From Candidatus Gastranaerophilales bacterium (GTDB taxonomy: Bacteria; Cyanobacteriota; Vampirovibrionia; Gastranaerophilales; Gastranaerophilaceae): a stretch of 64,000 nt of DNA. A program made the translations under genes and the position numbers. The notes beneath the pieces are model-generated. The model was given only the letters and a program-made list of their open reading frames with translations. It was not told the origin of the DNA and searched no databases. Below are positions 43,815 through 51,510 of this stretch, piece after piece (the stretch's first letter is position 1; every line of letters begins with the position of its first letter). The stretch is taken from the NCBI GenBank assembly GCA_944325705.1, contig CALVBB010000008.1:1-64000 (forward strand), read 5' to 3'.

Positions 43815-43880
43815 TAAAAAAAAGACCTTGATGTTATTTTCAAGGCCTATCCGTTTAAATAAGAAGAGAGAGCTTTATGT
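43815..43880 (-). ncRNA. possible small RNA, similar to the one at 13.05 kb
   Basis: On the minus strand CTCTCTCTTCTTATTTAAAC is followed by a hairpin (CCTTGA...TCAAGG in plus coordinates 43826-43845) and eight or more U's (43815-43823). It sits just after the thioredoxin gene on the other strand, without a protein gene to serve. The shared CTCTCTCTT stretch would be complementary to purine-rich ribosome-binding sites. Confidence 0.35.
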
Positions 43881-44008
43881 TTATATAAAGTATATTGGAA
43901 TTAAAAAATTGCTATTTTTGATGCAAATTTTTAACAAATCTTAATATAAAATTTCAGAACGTGGTCAAACAATTGCTGAAACGCTCTTAAATCGCAGTTT
44001 GGAGAGAA

Positions 44009-44788
44009 ATGAAAGACATTCAGAATCTTAAAGATACAAGAAATGTGGATATACAAAAAGTCGGGATAAAGCATATTGATGTTCCATTGATTATCCAGCG
44101 AAAGAACAATTCTAATCAGGTTGTCTGTGCAAAAGCAAAGGTTAGTGTTTCACTGCCGCGGGATTATAAAGGAACGCACATGTCGCGATTTGTTGAAGTT
44201 TTAAACGAGTGGCAGAATAAAAATCTTCTCGGAATTGATATAAAGGGCTGTCTTGAGAAAATTATAAAAAATCTTGATGCAGTGAGCGGGGAATTGCAGT
44301 TTAAGTTCAAGTATTTTGTAGAAAAAAAAGCTCCGGTGACGCAATTGCCTGCACAGATGGCTTATGAATGTACGTTTGAAGGCCGGATTGATAACGGGGA
44401 ATACAAGTTTATTCTTGGTGTGGAAGTTCCTGTGACTACGCTTTGTCCTTGTTCAAAAGAGATTTCTGATAACGGTGCGCACAACCAGCGGGCGTTTATT
44501 ACGGTGAAGGTGTCTTATGATGAGGATAAGCATATCTGGTTGGAGGATTTAATTTCAATTATAGAGGGCTGTGCGTCTTGTCCTGTGTATCCGCTTTTAA
44601 AACGCGAGGATGAAAAATTCGTAACAGAAAAAGCGTGGGATAATCCAAAGTTTGTGGAGGATGTGCTGAGGGATGTGGTTGTAAAATTAAGGGAACATCC
44701 TTATGTAAAAGAATTTGAAGTCGAATGTGAAGCTTTTGAAAGCATTCATAATCATTCTGCATGGGCTTACCAGAGAGAAGCAAAGTAA
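44009..44788 (+). CDS. folE2: GTP cyclohydrolase FolE2
   Basis: FolE2 (type IB GTP cyclohydrolase) makes dihydroneopterin triphosphate for folate and, in some bacteria, queuosine. Visible features are the N-terminal DTRNVDIQKVGIKHIDVPL signature, the metal-site CPCSKEIS and HNQRAFITVKV. The 259-residue length is typical. FolE2 replaces FolE in many organisms under zinc limitation. GGAG precedes the ATG. It stands alone. Confidence 0.94.
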   Translation: MKDIQNLKDTRNVDIQKVGIKHIDVPLIIQRKNNSNQVVCAKAKVSVSLPRDYKGTHMSRFVEVLNEWQNKNLLGIDIKGCLEKIIKNLDAVSGELQFKFKYFVEKKAPVTQLPAQMAYECTFEGRIDNGEYKFILGVEVPVTTLCPCSKEISDNGAHNQRAFITVKVSYDEDKHIWLEDLISIIEGCASCPVYPLLKREDEKFVTEKAWDNPKFVEDVLRDVVVKLREHPYVKEFEVECEAFESIHNHSAWAYQREAK

Positions 44789-45032
44789 ATCTTGAAAATG
44801 TTACTTTTTTCGGGTACGCGCTGCTCCCGTTATGGCCTCAAAAAGTTTTTTATTACAGGTTGAAAAGAACCGAAAGATTTGATATAATTTAACATGTCAG
44901 AGTAAAACAAGTTGGACAATCTACAAATGTTTTCTTGAACACGCTTTCGTTCTGCTCCCGCTATCGTCTCGAAAAGATTTATAGATTGTCCAGAGAAAAG
45001 TAATAAAAAAATAAAGCAAAGGAGATTAAACA
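44789..45032. other. intergenic leader region of pilin 8, repeated from 8.6 kb
   Basis: No gene. The same layout as 8.6-8.82 kb: degenerate hairpin copy (about 44795-44860), TATAAT at about 44883, full hairpin (44914-44991), then AAAGGAG and the ATG at 45033. Confidence 0.7.
44914..44991. repeat. constant-loop hairpin element, copy 4
   Basis: GGACAATCTA... / ...TAGATTGTCC arms around the core (minus strand GATAGCGGGAGCAGAACGAAAGCGTG). The arms match copy 1, as expected if this leader was duplicated, with compensating and non-compensating differences in the arms. Confidence 0.8.
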
Positions 45033-45249
45033 ATGGAAAATGCAGTAAAATCAATGGTTTTCGGGGGGGGGGGCAAGTAGTTTAAGCTCCTTAACCGCCA
45101 CAGAGCAAGAGATACAGGCAACCGAGAGGTGCAAAGCCTTAAGTTGGCGTGCATTCTGGCGACGGCTGTTTGAGGAAAAATCCCCCCTAACCCAATTAAA
45201 AAAATGGGTAGTATCAAAGACCTCCCTTATAAAGGAAGGTGGCACGGAA
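45033..45249 (+). promoter_or_regulatory. start region and G11 phase-variation tract of pilin 8
   Basis: ATG at 45033 (AAAGGAG before it) opens ten codons, then eleven G (45063-45073) and a stop three codons into other sequence (GGGGK, stop). With ten G the frame is open without interruption to the pilin stop at 46140, giving a leader of about 125 residues before the prepilin motif. I traced every codon of this frame. Confidence 0.78.
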
Positions 45250-46140
45250 GTGTCGGAGGGTTTAGAAGAAAAACCCTCTCCCGAATTTGTAAATTTGCTA
45301 TCGCTCATTAACAAATTCTGCCCTCTCACAAAGAGAGAGGGCAATAGAGAACCCTTCACCCCTCACTCTTCACGCTTCACTTTCAGAAAGGCAGCCTTTA
45401 CGTTGGCAGAGGTTCTCATCACTCTCGGGATTATCGGTATAGTAGCAGCCATGACAATGCCGGCGCTGATGGCTAATCATAAAGCAAAAGAATTGGAGGT
45501 TCGATTTAAGAAAGCCCATTCTGTTATTTGGAATATTCATCAGCGTATGATTGCTGATTATGGCAGTGTTTACGCTACTTTTATACAGAAAGATGTTATT
45601 ATGAACAATAATGAGAGTGAAAAAGCCCTTCGGTACAAATATATAGAAGCATTTATGAAATATGTTAACGGCGGGAAAATTTGCACATGGGGGAATGCAA
45701 TTTTGTCCTGTATGAATAAAAGTAATCCTGTTGATTACAAAACTTATGACGGAAAAAATACGGCACATTTGACAGCAGATGCTGTTACTAACAGGGTGGT
45801 TGTTGCTCCTGACGGTATTACAATTTTCTTTGGCAACACAGAATACAGAAATAACAGAATTTATGTTGATACAAACGGGGCTCTGAAAGGACCTAACAGA
45901 TTAGGGTTTGATTTATTTGCATTAGATGTTGATGCAAATGATAAAATTATTCCGCCTAAAGCCTTTGGAGGCGGGGGCGACGATCTTGTAACTGATAGTG
46001 ATGAAACCGGTACTACTGCTGATTGCTCAATTAAACAGACAGGTAACAAGTATAACGGTTTTGGCTGCACTATTTATGCAATGAATGACCAGAATCCAGA
46101 TAATCCGGAAGTTTCTTACTGGAAAAATTTACCGAAATAA
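45250..46140 (+). CDS. type IV prepilin-like protein, phase-variable locus (pilin 8)
   Basis: Prepilin motif AFTLAEVLITLGIIG followed by NHKAKELEVRFKKAHSV and a variable domain ending DQNPDNPEVSYWKNLPK; closest to pilin 10. The GTG at 45250 is only the first candidate start in this frame, lying within a repeat (CCTCCG.CACTTC.GCCACC unit). The credible start is the ATG at 45033, out of frame by one base at the G11 tract. The leader contains the EFVNLLSLINKFCPL repeat and the FTPHSSRFT repeat, as at pilin 6. There is no HTH partner. Confidence 0.87.
   Translation: MSEGLEEKPSPEFVNLLSLINKFCPLTKREGNREPFTPHSSRFTFRKAAFTLAEVLITLGIIGIVAAMTMPALMANHKAKELEVRFKKAHSVIWNIHQRMIADYGSVYATFIQKDVIMNNNESEKALRYKYIEAFMKYVNGGKICTWGNAILSCMNKSNPVDYKTYDGKNTAHLTADAVTNRVVVAPDGITIFFGNTEYRNNRIYVDTNGALKGPNRLGFDLFALDVDANDKIIPPKAFGGGGDDLVTDSDETGTTADCSIKQTGNKYNGFGCTIYAMNDQNPDNPEVSYWKNLPK
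45353..45380. repeat. TTCAC/CTCAC short repeat, copy 5
   Basis: ACCCTTCACCCCTCACTC-type run just before the prepilin motif of pilin 8. Confidence 0.75.
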
Positions 46141-46171
46141 GTTGTCATGTTCATGCTAAAATATAAACACG

Positions 46172-47695
46172 ATGAATTTAGACAGTGCGATAGATAGTTT
46201 TTTATCACCGATAGCCGACAAAATTTCAGGGATAATATTCAGCCACGTGACAATTCACGGTGTCAGGGTGGAATTTCTTGTTGCGCTTTTGATGACTGCT
46301 GCAATCTATTTTACTATACGTACACGAGCAATCGGTATCTGGGGATTTAAACATGCGCTCAAACTTATTACAAAAAATTATGAGCATAAAGATATTATCG
46401 TGCGAAAGAAAAAGGGGGAGGTTTCCTCTTTCCAGGCTTTAACCGCAACAATTTCAGCCTCTGCAGGAATAGGTAATGTTGCAGGTTCAGCAGCGGCTGT
46501 GTCGGTTGGTGGCCCGGGAGTAATTTTCTGGATGATTATTGCAGGATTTTTCTCAATGGCGTTAAAGTTTGCAGAGGTTCTACTCGGGTTGAAATTTCGT
46601 CAAATTAATAAAGACGGGGCTGTTGCCGGAGGTCCTATGTATTATATTCAGACCGGTTTAAAAAATCATAAATATCTCGGTAAATTTTCACCGTATCTTG
46701 CTAAAATATATGCTGTGTGCTGTATTTTTGCAATGATTGGCGGCTGGAATTTATTCCAGATTAATGCCATGACAACACAGATTACGGAAGTGACAGGCGG
46801 AGAACACAGTTTCTTTGCAAATCAAAGCTGGCTTTTGGGTTTGATTGTGGCTGTAATTACATATTTTACAATTATCGGCGGAATTAAAGCTATCGGGAAA
46901 TTTACCTCAAAGGTTACGCCTGCCATGTGTACTTTATATGTTGCATCCGCTTTTGTTGTGTGTCTTATGAATATACATCATCTTCCGCACACAATTCATG
47001 TGATTATAACGGAAGCTTTCAAACCGAGGGCAATGGAAGGCGGAATGTTTGCCTGCATGCTCTGGGGATTTAGGCGTGCGATGTTTGCAAACGAGGCCGG
47101 ACTTGGAACTGCGCCGATTGCATTTTCCGCGGTAAAAACAAGCAGACCTGTTGCGCAGGCATTTATTGCCATGCTCCAGCCGTTTGTTGATACTGTAATT
47201 GTAGGTTCAGCTACTGCTTTTGTAATTGTTGTAAGCGGAGTTTATTTACAAAATACAGGCCTTGCGGGAATCGAATTAACCTCTAAAGCTTTTGGCACGG
47301 TATGCCCGTTTTTCCCTGTATTATTGACGTTTATGGCAAGCTGCTTCGTGCTTTCGACCATGCTTTGCGGTTCCTACTACGGAATTAAGGGCTGGAACTT
47401 CCTCTTCGGCGATACAAAATTGACAACGAGGACTTTTCAGGTTATATATTGTATATTCATTGTTATCGGCTCTGCCATGAACTTTAAAAGTATAATAAAT
47501 CTTTCAGATGCGTTTACTCTGTTTCTGGCGGTTCCGAATTTGATAGCAGTTTTCATACTTTCGGATGTTGTTATGAAGGAATTGAAGCGCTATTGTAAAA
47601 AATATAATGTTGGGCTATTTAGAAATAAAATCGAAAAAGAGGAGAGAGAAGAATATGAAGAAAAGTTGCCTGGAGATAGTAAGACAGAAGTGTGA
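46172..47695 (+). CDS. alanine/glycine:cation symporter (AGCS family)
   Basis: A 507-residue inner-membrane transporter with about ten spans. The family signature is clear: SSFQALTATISASAGIGNVAG and GGPGVIFWMIIAGFFSMALKF; later GFRRAMFANEAGLGTAP. It imports alanine or glycine with Na+ or H+. It is followed by the uracil-DNA glycosylase gene, which begins within its 3' end. Confidence 0.92.
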   Translation: MNLDSAIDSFLSPIADKISGIIFSHVTIHGVRVEFLVALLMTAAIYFTIRTRAIGIWGFKHALKLITKNYEHKDIIVRKKKGEVSSFQALTATISASAGIGNVAGSAAAVSVGGPGVIFWMIIAGFFSMALKFAEVLLGLKFRQINKDGAVAGGPMYYIQTGLKNHKYLGKFSPYLAKIYAVCCIFAMIGGWNLFQINAMTTQITEVTGGEHSFFANQSWLLGLIVAVITYFTIIGGIKAIGKFTSKVTPAMCTLYVASAFVVCLMNIHHLPHTIHVIITEAFKPRAMEGGMFACMLWGFRRAMFANEAGLGTAPIAFSAVKTSRPVAQAFIAMLQPFVDTVIVGSATAFVIVVSGVYLQNTGLAGIELTSKAFGTVCPFFPVLLTFMASCFVLSTMLCGSYYGIKGWNFLFGDTKLTTRTFQVIYCIFIVIGSAMNFKSIINLSDAFTLFLAVPNLIAVFILSDVVMKELKRYCKKYNVGLFRNKIEKEEREEYEEKLPGDSKTEV

Positions 47696-48287
47696 AAGCT
47701 GTCAGGGGTGCGCGCTTGCAAAATATCGCAATAATGTCGTTTTTGCTGACGGAAACCCATCCACTGCAAGGATTGTTTTAATCGGAGAAGCTCCGGGAGA
47801 AATGGAAGATGAATGCGGCAGACCTTTTGTGGGAAGAGCTGGACAGCTTCTTGATGAATTTTTGGCAGACGCCGGTATTTCTCGCGAGGAAGATGTTTAT
47901 ATGATTAATACAGTAAAATGCAGACCTCCTGAAAACAGAGTTCCTACTGACGAAGAAAAATCTGCATGCCATAAGTTTCTTGTAGCTCAGATTGATATTA
48001 TTAAGCCGGATGCAATTATCCTGTGCGGTGCTACTGCATTAAAATCTTTTGTTGAACTTGATAAAAAACAGACAATTTCAAAAGTTCGCGGCAAATGGAT
48101 GACAGTTTCTGTTGATGGTGTTGAGTATAAAGCAATGACTATTTTCCATCCGTCATACCTCTTGAGAAACCATTCTATGGAAGAAGGTTCTCCAAGAAGA
48201 TTGATGCAGCAGGATCTTGCTGAAATTAAAAACACTATTCTGCCTGATAAGGTCGTTTCCGATGACAGAGAGTTAGTGCTGTTATAA
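47655..48287 (+). CDS. family-4 uracil-DNA glycosylase
   Basis: It removes uracil from DNA in base excision repair. At 210 residues it has an N-terminal Cys cluster (C13, C16, C19) and later Cys (VKCRPPENR, SACHKF) that bind a 4Fe-4S cluster in this family, motif A GEAPGEMEDECGRPFVGRAG and motif B HPSYLLRN. I chose ATG at 47655 with GAGAGAAGA before it, overlapping the transporter gene by 41 bp. Confidence 0.92.
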   Translation: MKKSCLEIVRQKCESCQGCALAKYRNNVVFADGNPSTARIVLIGEAPGEMEDECGRPFVGRAGQLLDEFLADAGISREEDVYMINTVKCRPPENRVPTDEEKSACHKFLVAQIDIIKPDAIILCGATALKSFVELDKKQTISKVRGKWMTVSVDGVEYKAMTIFHPSYLLRNHSMEEGSPRRLMQQDLAEIKNTILPDKVVSDDRELVLL

Positions 48288-48402
48288 AACAGCGTAAGAA
48301 GTAGTTCTCTTCCGGATTTGCGCCTGCATTGTAAACATTTCATTGCGGGTTATCAATGAAATGTTAGCAGACACCGTATTTGCCCGGCTATATGCTTTGT
48401 TT

Positions 48403-48439
48403 AAAAGTCCGTTCTTAAGTGTTTAAGAGCGGACTTTTT
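48403..48439. terminator. long terminator between uracil-DNA glycosylase and HTH genes
   Basis: AAAAGTCCGTTCTTAA pairs with TTAAGAGCGGACTTTT (16 bp, one G-U), four-base loop, followed by T's. It serves the glycosylase gene and probably the convergent HTH gene. Confidence 0.92.
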
Positions 48440-48443
48440 GTAT

Positions 48444-48659
48444 TTATTTCCCGGAGTTTTTGACCGGAACAAGTTTATAACCTATAATTTCCAGAATTTG
48501 CAGGGTTTCTTTTAGTGTAATACTCTCTCTTATTAGTTTTCCAGAGATTGATTTTACTGTGTAGTGGTACCCTGTTTTTTCCGAAAGTAATTCTGCCATG
48601 CGGGTCAGGGTAACCCCTTCTTTTGCAAGCAGGTATTTTATATCGTTCCTGATGTCCAT
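48444..48659 (-). CDS. small HTH protein paired with pilin 9
   Basis: A 71-residue protein of the same small family as those at 29.5 and 52.6 kb: IKYLLAKEGVTLTRMAELLSE, VKSISGKLIRESITLKE, LEIIGYKLVPVKNSGK. It looks like a minimal XRE-like DNA-binding domain with nothing else. It is divergent from pilin 9 with an 18-bp-arm inverted repeat between them, probably its binding site. Confidence 0.8.
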   Translation of the reverse strand: MDIRNDIKYLLAKEGVTLTRMAELLSEKTGYHYTVKSISGKLIRESITLKETLQILEIIGYKLVPVKNSGK

Positions 48660-48701
48660 TTTTAAATTATAGAGGACTTTACAAATTTATAAAAACAGGT
48701 T

Positions 48702-48751
48702 ATAATAATACTAATATTTTAATAATTTTCTTTAAATATTAGTATTATTAT
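48702..48751. promoter_or_regulatory. inverted repeat between pilin 9 and its HTH gene
   Basis: ATAATAATACTAATATTT (48702-48719) and its exact complement AAATATTAGTATTATTAT (48734-48751) with a 14-bp spacer. Eighteen perfect base pairs are well beyond chance even in AT-rich DNA. It ends 10 bp before the pilin ribosome-binding site AAGGAG. Confidence 0.8.
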
Positions 48752-48775
48752 CAATCTATAAGGAGATTTTGTGAA

Positions 48776-49483
48776 ATGAAAAAACAAGGATTTACGCTTG
48801 CGGAAGTTCTTATAACATTAGGGATAATAGGAGTTATTGCAGCATTGACTATTCCGAATGTTACCTCGCATTACCGCAAAAAAGTCGTAGAAACCCGTCT
48901 TGCTAAGTTTTATTCGGTAATGAATCAGGCTGTGCAAATCTCTGAAAAAGATAACGGGCCGAAGGAATACTGGGAGCATCTCGGGGTTAAAGATGAGGAC
49001 GAAAATGCTGAGAAAGGAGAGATTTTACCGGAAGTTTGGTTTGATAAATATTTAAAACCATATCTTAAATATTCAAGTGTAAAGGTAAATGATGTAACCG
49101 GCAGAGTTATGGTTTATTTTCCTGACGGAAGTTTAGCGCTTATCGGAGGAGAAAGTATTCATTTCTGGCCTGATGCGGGAAGTTTTGTGGAATACAACGG
49201 TGAGGCTGATACTTCTGCAGGAGAGTCGAGGAATAATTATCAGTATTCAGGAACTAAATATTTTACATTTTTATTCAGGCCCTGGGCTGAAAGTATGAAA
49301 TATCATTATAAAAAGGGTGTTGAGCCATACAAAGCTTATTCATGGGATGGAACTGTTGAGATGTTGAAAACTCATAGCGCTGTTGGTTGTAAGGAAACTG
49401 TATCTAATGAACGTGCCTTTTGTGCTGCATGGATTCAGCAAAACGGCTGGAAGATTCCTGACGATTACCCGCTGAAGTTTTAA
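48776..49483 (+). CDS. type IV prepilin-like protein (pilin 9)
   Basis: A 235-residue prepilin with a normal leader (MKKQG^FTLAEVLITLGIIG), the only one with Gly at -1; the others have Ala. The body has RKKVVETRLAKFYSVMNQAV, very like pilin 1, and the tail WIQQNGWKIPDDYPLKF. AAGGAG precedes the ATG. It is divergent from the small HTH gene and followed by a 198-bp foldback directly at the stop codon. Confidence 0.93.
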   Translation: MKKQGFTLAEVLITLGIIGVIAALTIPNVTSHYRKKVVETRLAKFYSVMNQAVQISEKDNGPKEYWEHLGVKDEDENAEKGEILPEVWFDKYLKPYLKYSSVKVNDVTGRVMVYFPDGSLALIGGESIHFWPDAGSFVEYNGEADTSAGESRNNYQYSGTKYFTFLFRPWAESMKYHYKKGVEPYKAYSWDGTVEMLKTHSAVGCKETVSNERAFCAAWIQQNGWKIPDDYPLKF

Positions 49484-49681
49484 CCTGCTACCCGGCGCGC
49501 TGCAAATAAAAACAAATCCAATCTGTAACTACATCGCTACCCGTTTGTAATCTGCTCAACCAGAGGCAAGTGAACTCACTGCATTCAGACAGCACTTGCC
49601 CTGTTGATATTTCGCAGAACAACGGCTGCTCTTTTCGTTGAGGTTGTCTTTATTTTTATTTGTATTGTGCGGGGTAGCAGG
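49484..49681. repeat. 198-bp foldback element after pilin 9
   Basis: CCTGCTACCC...CAAATAAAAA on the left pairs with TTTTTATTTG...GGGTAGCAGG on the right over about 33 positions, mostly paired, around a loop of about 125 bp that itself contains GGCAAGTG/CACTTGCC. It starts at the base after the pilin stop codon. It may be a small mobile or palindromic element, or a structured RNA. Confidence 0.65.
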
Positions 49682-49698
49682 CTGGATTATGGGAAATT

Positions 49699-51051
49699 TT
49701 ACCTTTCAGCCTGCTGTTCCGCATTAACAATTCCAGGTTCAAGGTCAGAACCGGTAACGAGTTTTCTGAATGCAAACTGTGCTTTCGGCAGTCCGTATGC
49801 CAGAAGGAAACTGCTTAATCCCACGTTTGCAAGTATGTTTACGGATTTTACAAATTTTGCGCGCTTTGCAAATTTTTCAACCATAGCGGCTCCGCCATCT
49901 GACAAAGCATTTTTTGCAAAGGCTTCAATGTCATTCCTGAATTCTGCAAGTTTCTTCATATTTACATAAGCGCGCGGATCTCTGACGCCCTCTTTAAGCA
50001 TTGTAATTTTTTCAAACTTGTTTGCGTATTTTACAAATAAGCTTTCGGGGTTGTTATCTATGTAGTCAAGCATGTCCTGCGGTCTTGCGGTTTTTGGAAG
50101 TTCAAGTGTGCCTTCCTTAATTTGTTTTAGAAACTCTTTATCCGCAAGCATAAGAGGATCAAGCTTGACATCAAGTTTAAAAGCTTTCATAGTGGCTTTA
50201 TTAAGAATTTTTTCAATCTGCTTTGGCGCAACATAGTTCAAATACATCATGCCCGCCATTTTAAATCCTATATCAATGGCTTCGTTTCTGTTTCCGTCAG
50301 CGCCTTTTCTGGCTGTCAATACTCTGCCTATTGCGTAACCTCCGTCGATAGTTTCCATCTTCTCAAGTGTTGAAAAGTTTGCAAGGTTTGAGATAAAGTT
50401 CCCGCCAAAGCTTACATCTTTTTGTTTTTTCAAAGACATTCCGGCAAATGTGTCGCTTTTTAAACCTTCAAAAGCCATTGTGTTTTGTTGCGAATTTTGC
50501 TTCTTGCGTTGAGATTTCAGTTTTGCAATTTTTGCAGCAGAGGAGGCAAAAATCATCTTAGGAAGAATAAAGCCGATAAATGCAATTGGTATTGCAGTGG
50601 CTGCAATAAATTTCGCAGCAAGCATTTTTTCGTAAACTTTTTTGTTTGAAGCGGCTTTTTTCAGGTCAGCAAGAGCCTTTTCTATTGCCAGTCTTGCTTT
50701 AGGGTTTTTGTCCGCAATATTTTTGAAGCGGGCAATATTTTCATTTACACCCTGAACGCCTTTTTCTTCTTTGAAAAGTTTCAGATTAACTTTCGGATTG
50801 TAGCCGAATTTTTTGATAAGTTTGTTTGCGGCCCAATCAATCAGAGGAATACCGCCGAGCCAGACGGCTGATGTAGTATATTCGTCTAAAAGACGTTCCC
50901 TTGTAGCAAGTTTGGCTACAGTTGGGTCATCTTCATTCTGTTTGTAGGTCAAATAAACCTTTGACGGAACTTCTATTCCGCAATCTCTGACCAGAAGGGG
51001 ATATATGCTGCTGTTATTGCCGATGGCTGATATTATTCGGGTAAGTGTCAT
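49699..51051 (-). CDS. lineage-specific membrane protein with FG motif
   Basis: A 450-residue protein I do not recognise. A likely membrane segment lies around residues 140-165 (FIAATAIPIAFIGFILPKMIF) and another hydrophobic stretch near 415-430 (ILANVGLSSFLLAYGLP). Around residue 215 it has DVSFGGNF, the FG motif seen in other proteins here. The rest is charged and helical. GGAG lies 7 bp before the ATG, inside a long hairpin (51041-51123). It stands alone. Confidence 0.75.
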   Translation of the reverse strand: MTLTRIISAIGNNSSIYPLLVRDCGIEVPSKVYLTYKQNEDDPTVAKLATRERLLDEYTTSAVWLGGIPLIDWAANKLIKKFGYNPKVNLKLFKEEKGVQGVNENIARFKNIADKNPKARLAIEKALADLKKAASNKKVYEKMLAAKFIAATAIPIAFIGFILPKMIFASSAAKIAKLKSQRKKQNSQQNTMAFEGLKSDTFAGMSLKKQKDVSFGGNFISNLANFSTLEKMETIDGGYAIGRVLTARKGADGNRNEAIDIGFKMAGMMYLNYVAPKQIEKILNKATMKAFKLDVKLDPLMLADKEFLKQIKEGTLELPKTARPQDMLDYIDNNPESLFVKYANKFEKITMLKEGVRDPRAYVNMKKLAEFRNDIEAFAKNALSDGGAAMVEKFAKRAKFVKSVNILANVGLSSFLLAYGLPKAQFAFRKLVTGSDLEPGIVNAEQQAER

Positions 51052-51170
51052 TTTAATTCTCCAATTCTTTTAACTAATGTGACCTTTTACGCGGGGTTCC
51101 TGAAAAGGCCGTTAAAAGAATTGAATTAAAATTTAAAATCGCGCACCATCAATTCTACAGCCTTTTCAGG
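51049..51170 (-). promoter_or_regulatory. two-state leader RNA of the 450-residue gene
   Basis: On the minus strand two long hairpins share one strand. Stem A (CAATTCTTTTAAC with GTTAAAAGAATTG, 13 bp, extended on both sides) encloses GGCCTTTT/AAAAGGTC and buries the GGAG ribosome-binding site. Stem B (CCTGAAAAGGC with GCCTTTTCAGG, 11 bp, plus AGAATTG/CAATTCT) uses the same central bases and would free the ribosome-binding site. This is the layout of a riboswitch or protein-controlled leader. Confidence 0.6.
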
Positions 51171-51262
51171 TTGATATGATGATGCAAATGCAATTTTAAG
51201 GTAATTAATGTATTCATAGTTATCATGCTAGCAGATAAAAATTTTTATGCAACCCTTTTGTT

Positions 51263-51400
51263 CGCTGTAACGCACATATTCGCATTAAAACCCTCCGGCA
51301 CTTCGCGCCACCTCCCTTATGAAGGGAGGCAAAAACCTAACCCCCTTTTGTTGTAAAGGGGGAAGATAAGGTGGATTTTAATGCGAGCGTGTGCTGCGAG
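51263..51400. repeat. repeat flanked by imperfect inverted arms
   Basis: CGCACATATTCGCATTAAAA and TTTTAATGCGAGCGTGTGC are imperfect complements around the CCTCCG.CACTTC..GCCACC repeat (also at 45.22 and 0.12 kb) and a CCCCC/GGGGG pair. It lies in the 459-bp gap (51052-51510) that otherwise has no gene except leader RNA. Confidence 0.6.
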
Positions 51401-51510
51401 CTATTTAGCGAGTAATTTAGGTGAACAATTTTTAACAAGTAAAATGAATAGTGCATTTTATACGAATGTTCATTCCATTAAGAATAAAATATTTGTGGTA
51501 AAATTTAATT

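Noticed and set aside
45051-45359. Open frame of 102 codons antisense to the pilin 8 leader
   Set aside because: It is made entirely of repeat sequence read backwards and begins and ends within repeats; the plus-strand leader explains it.
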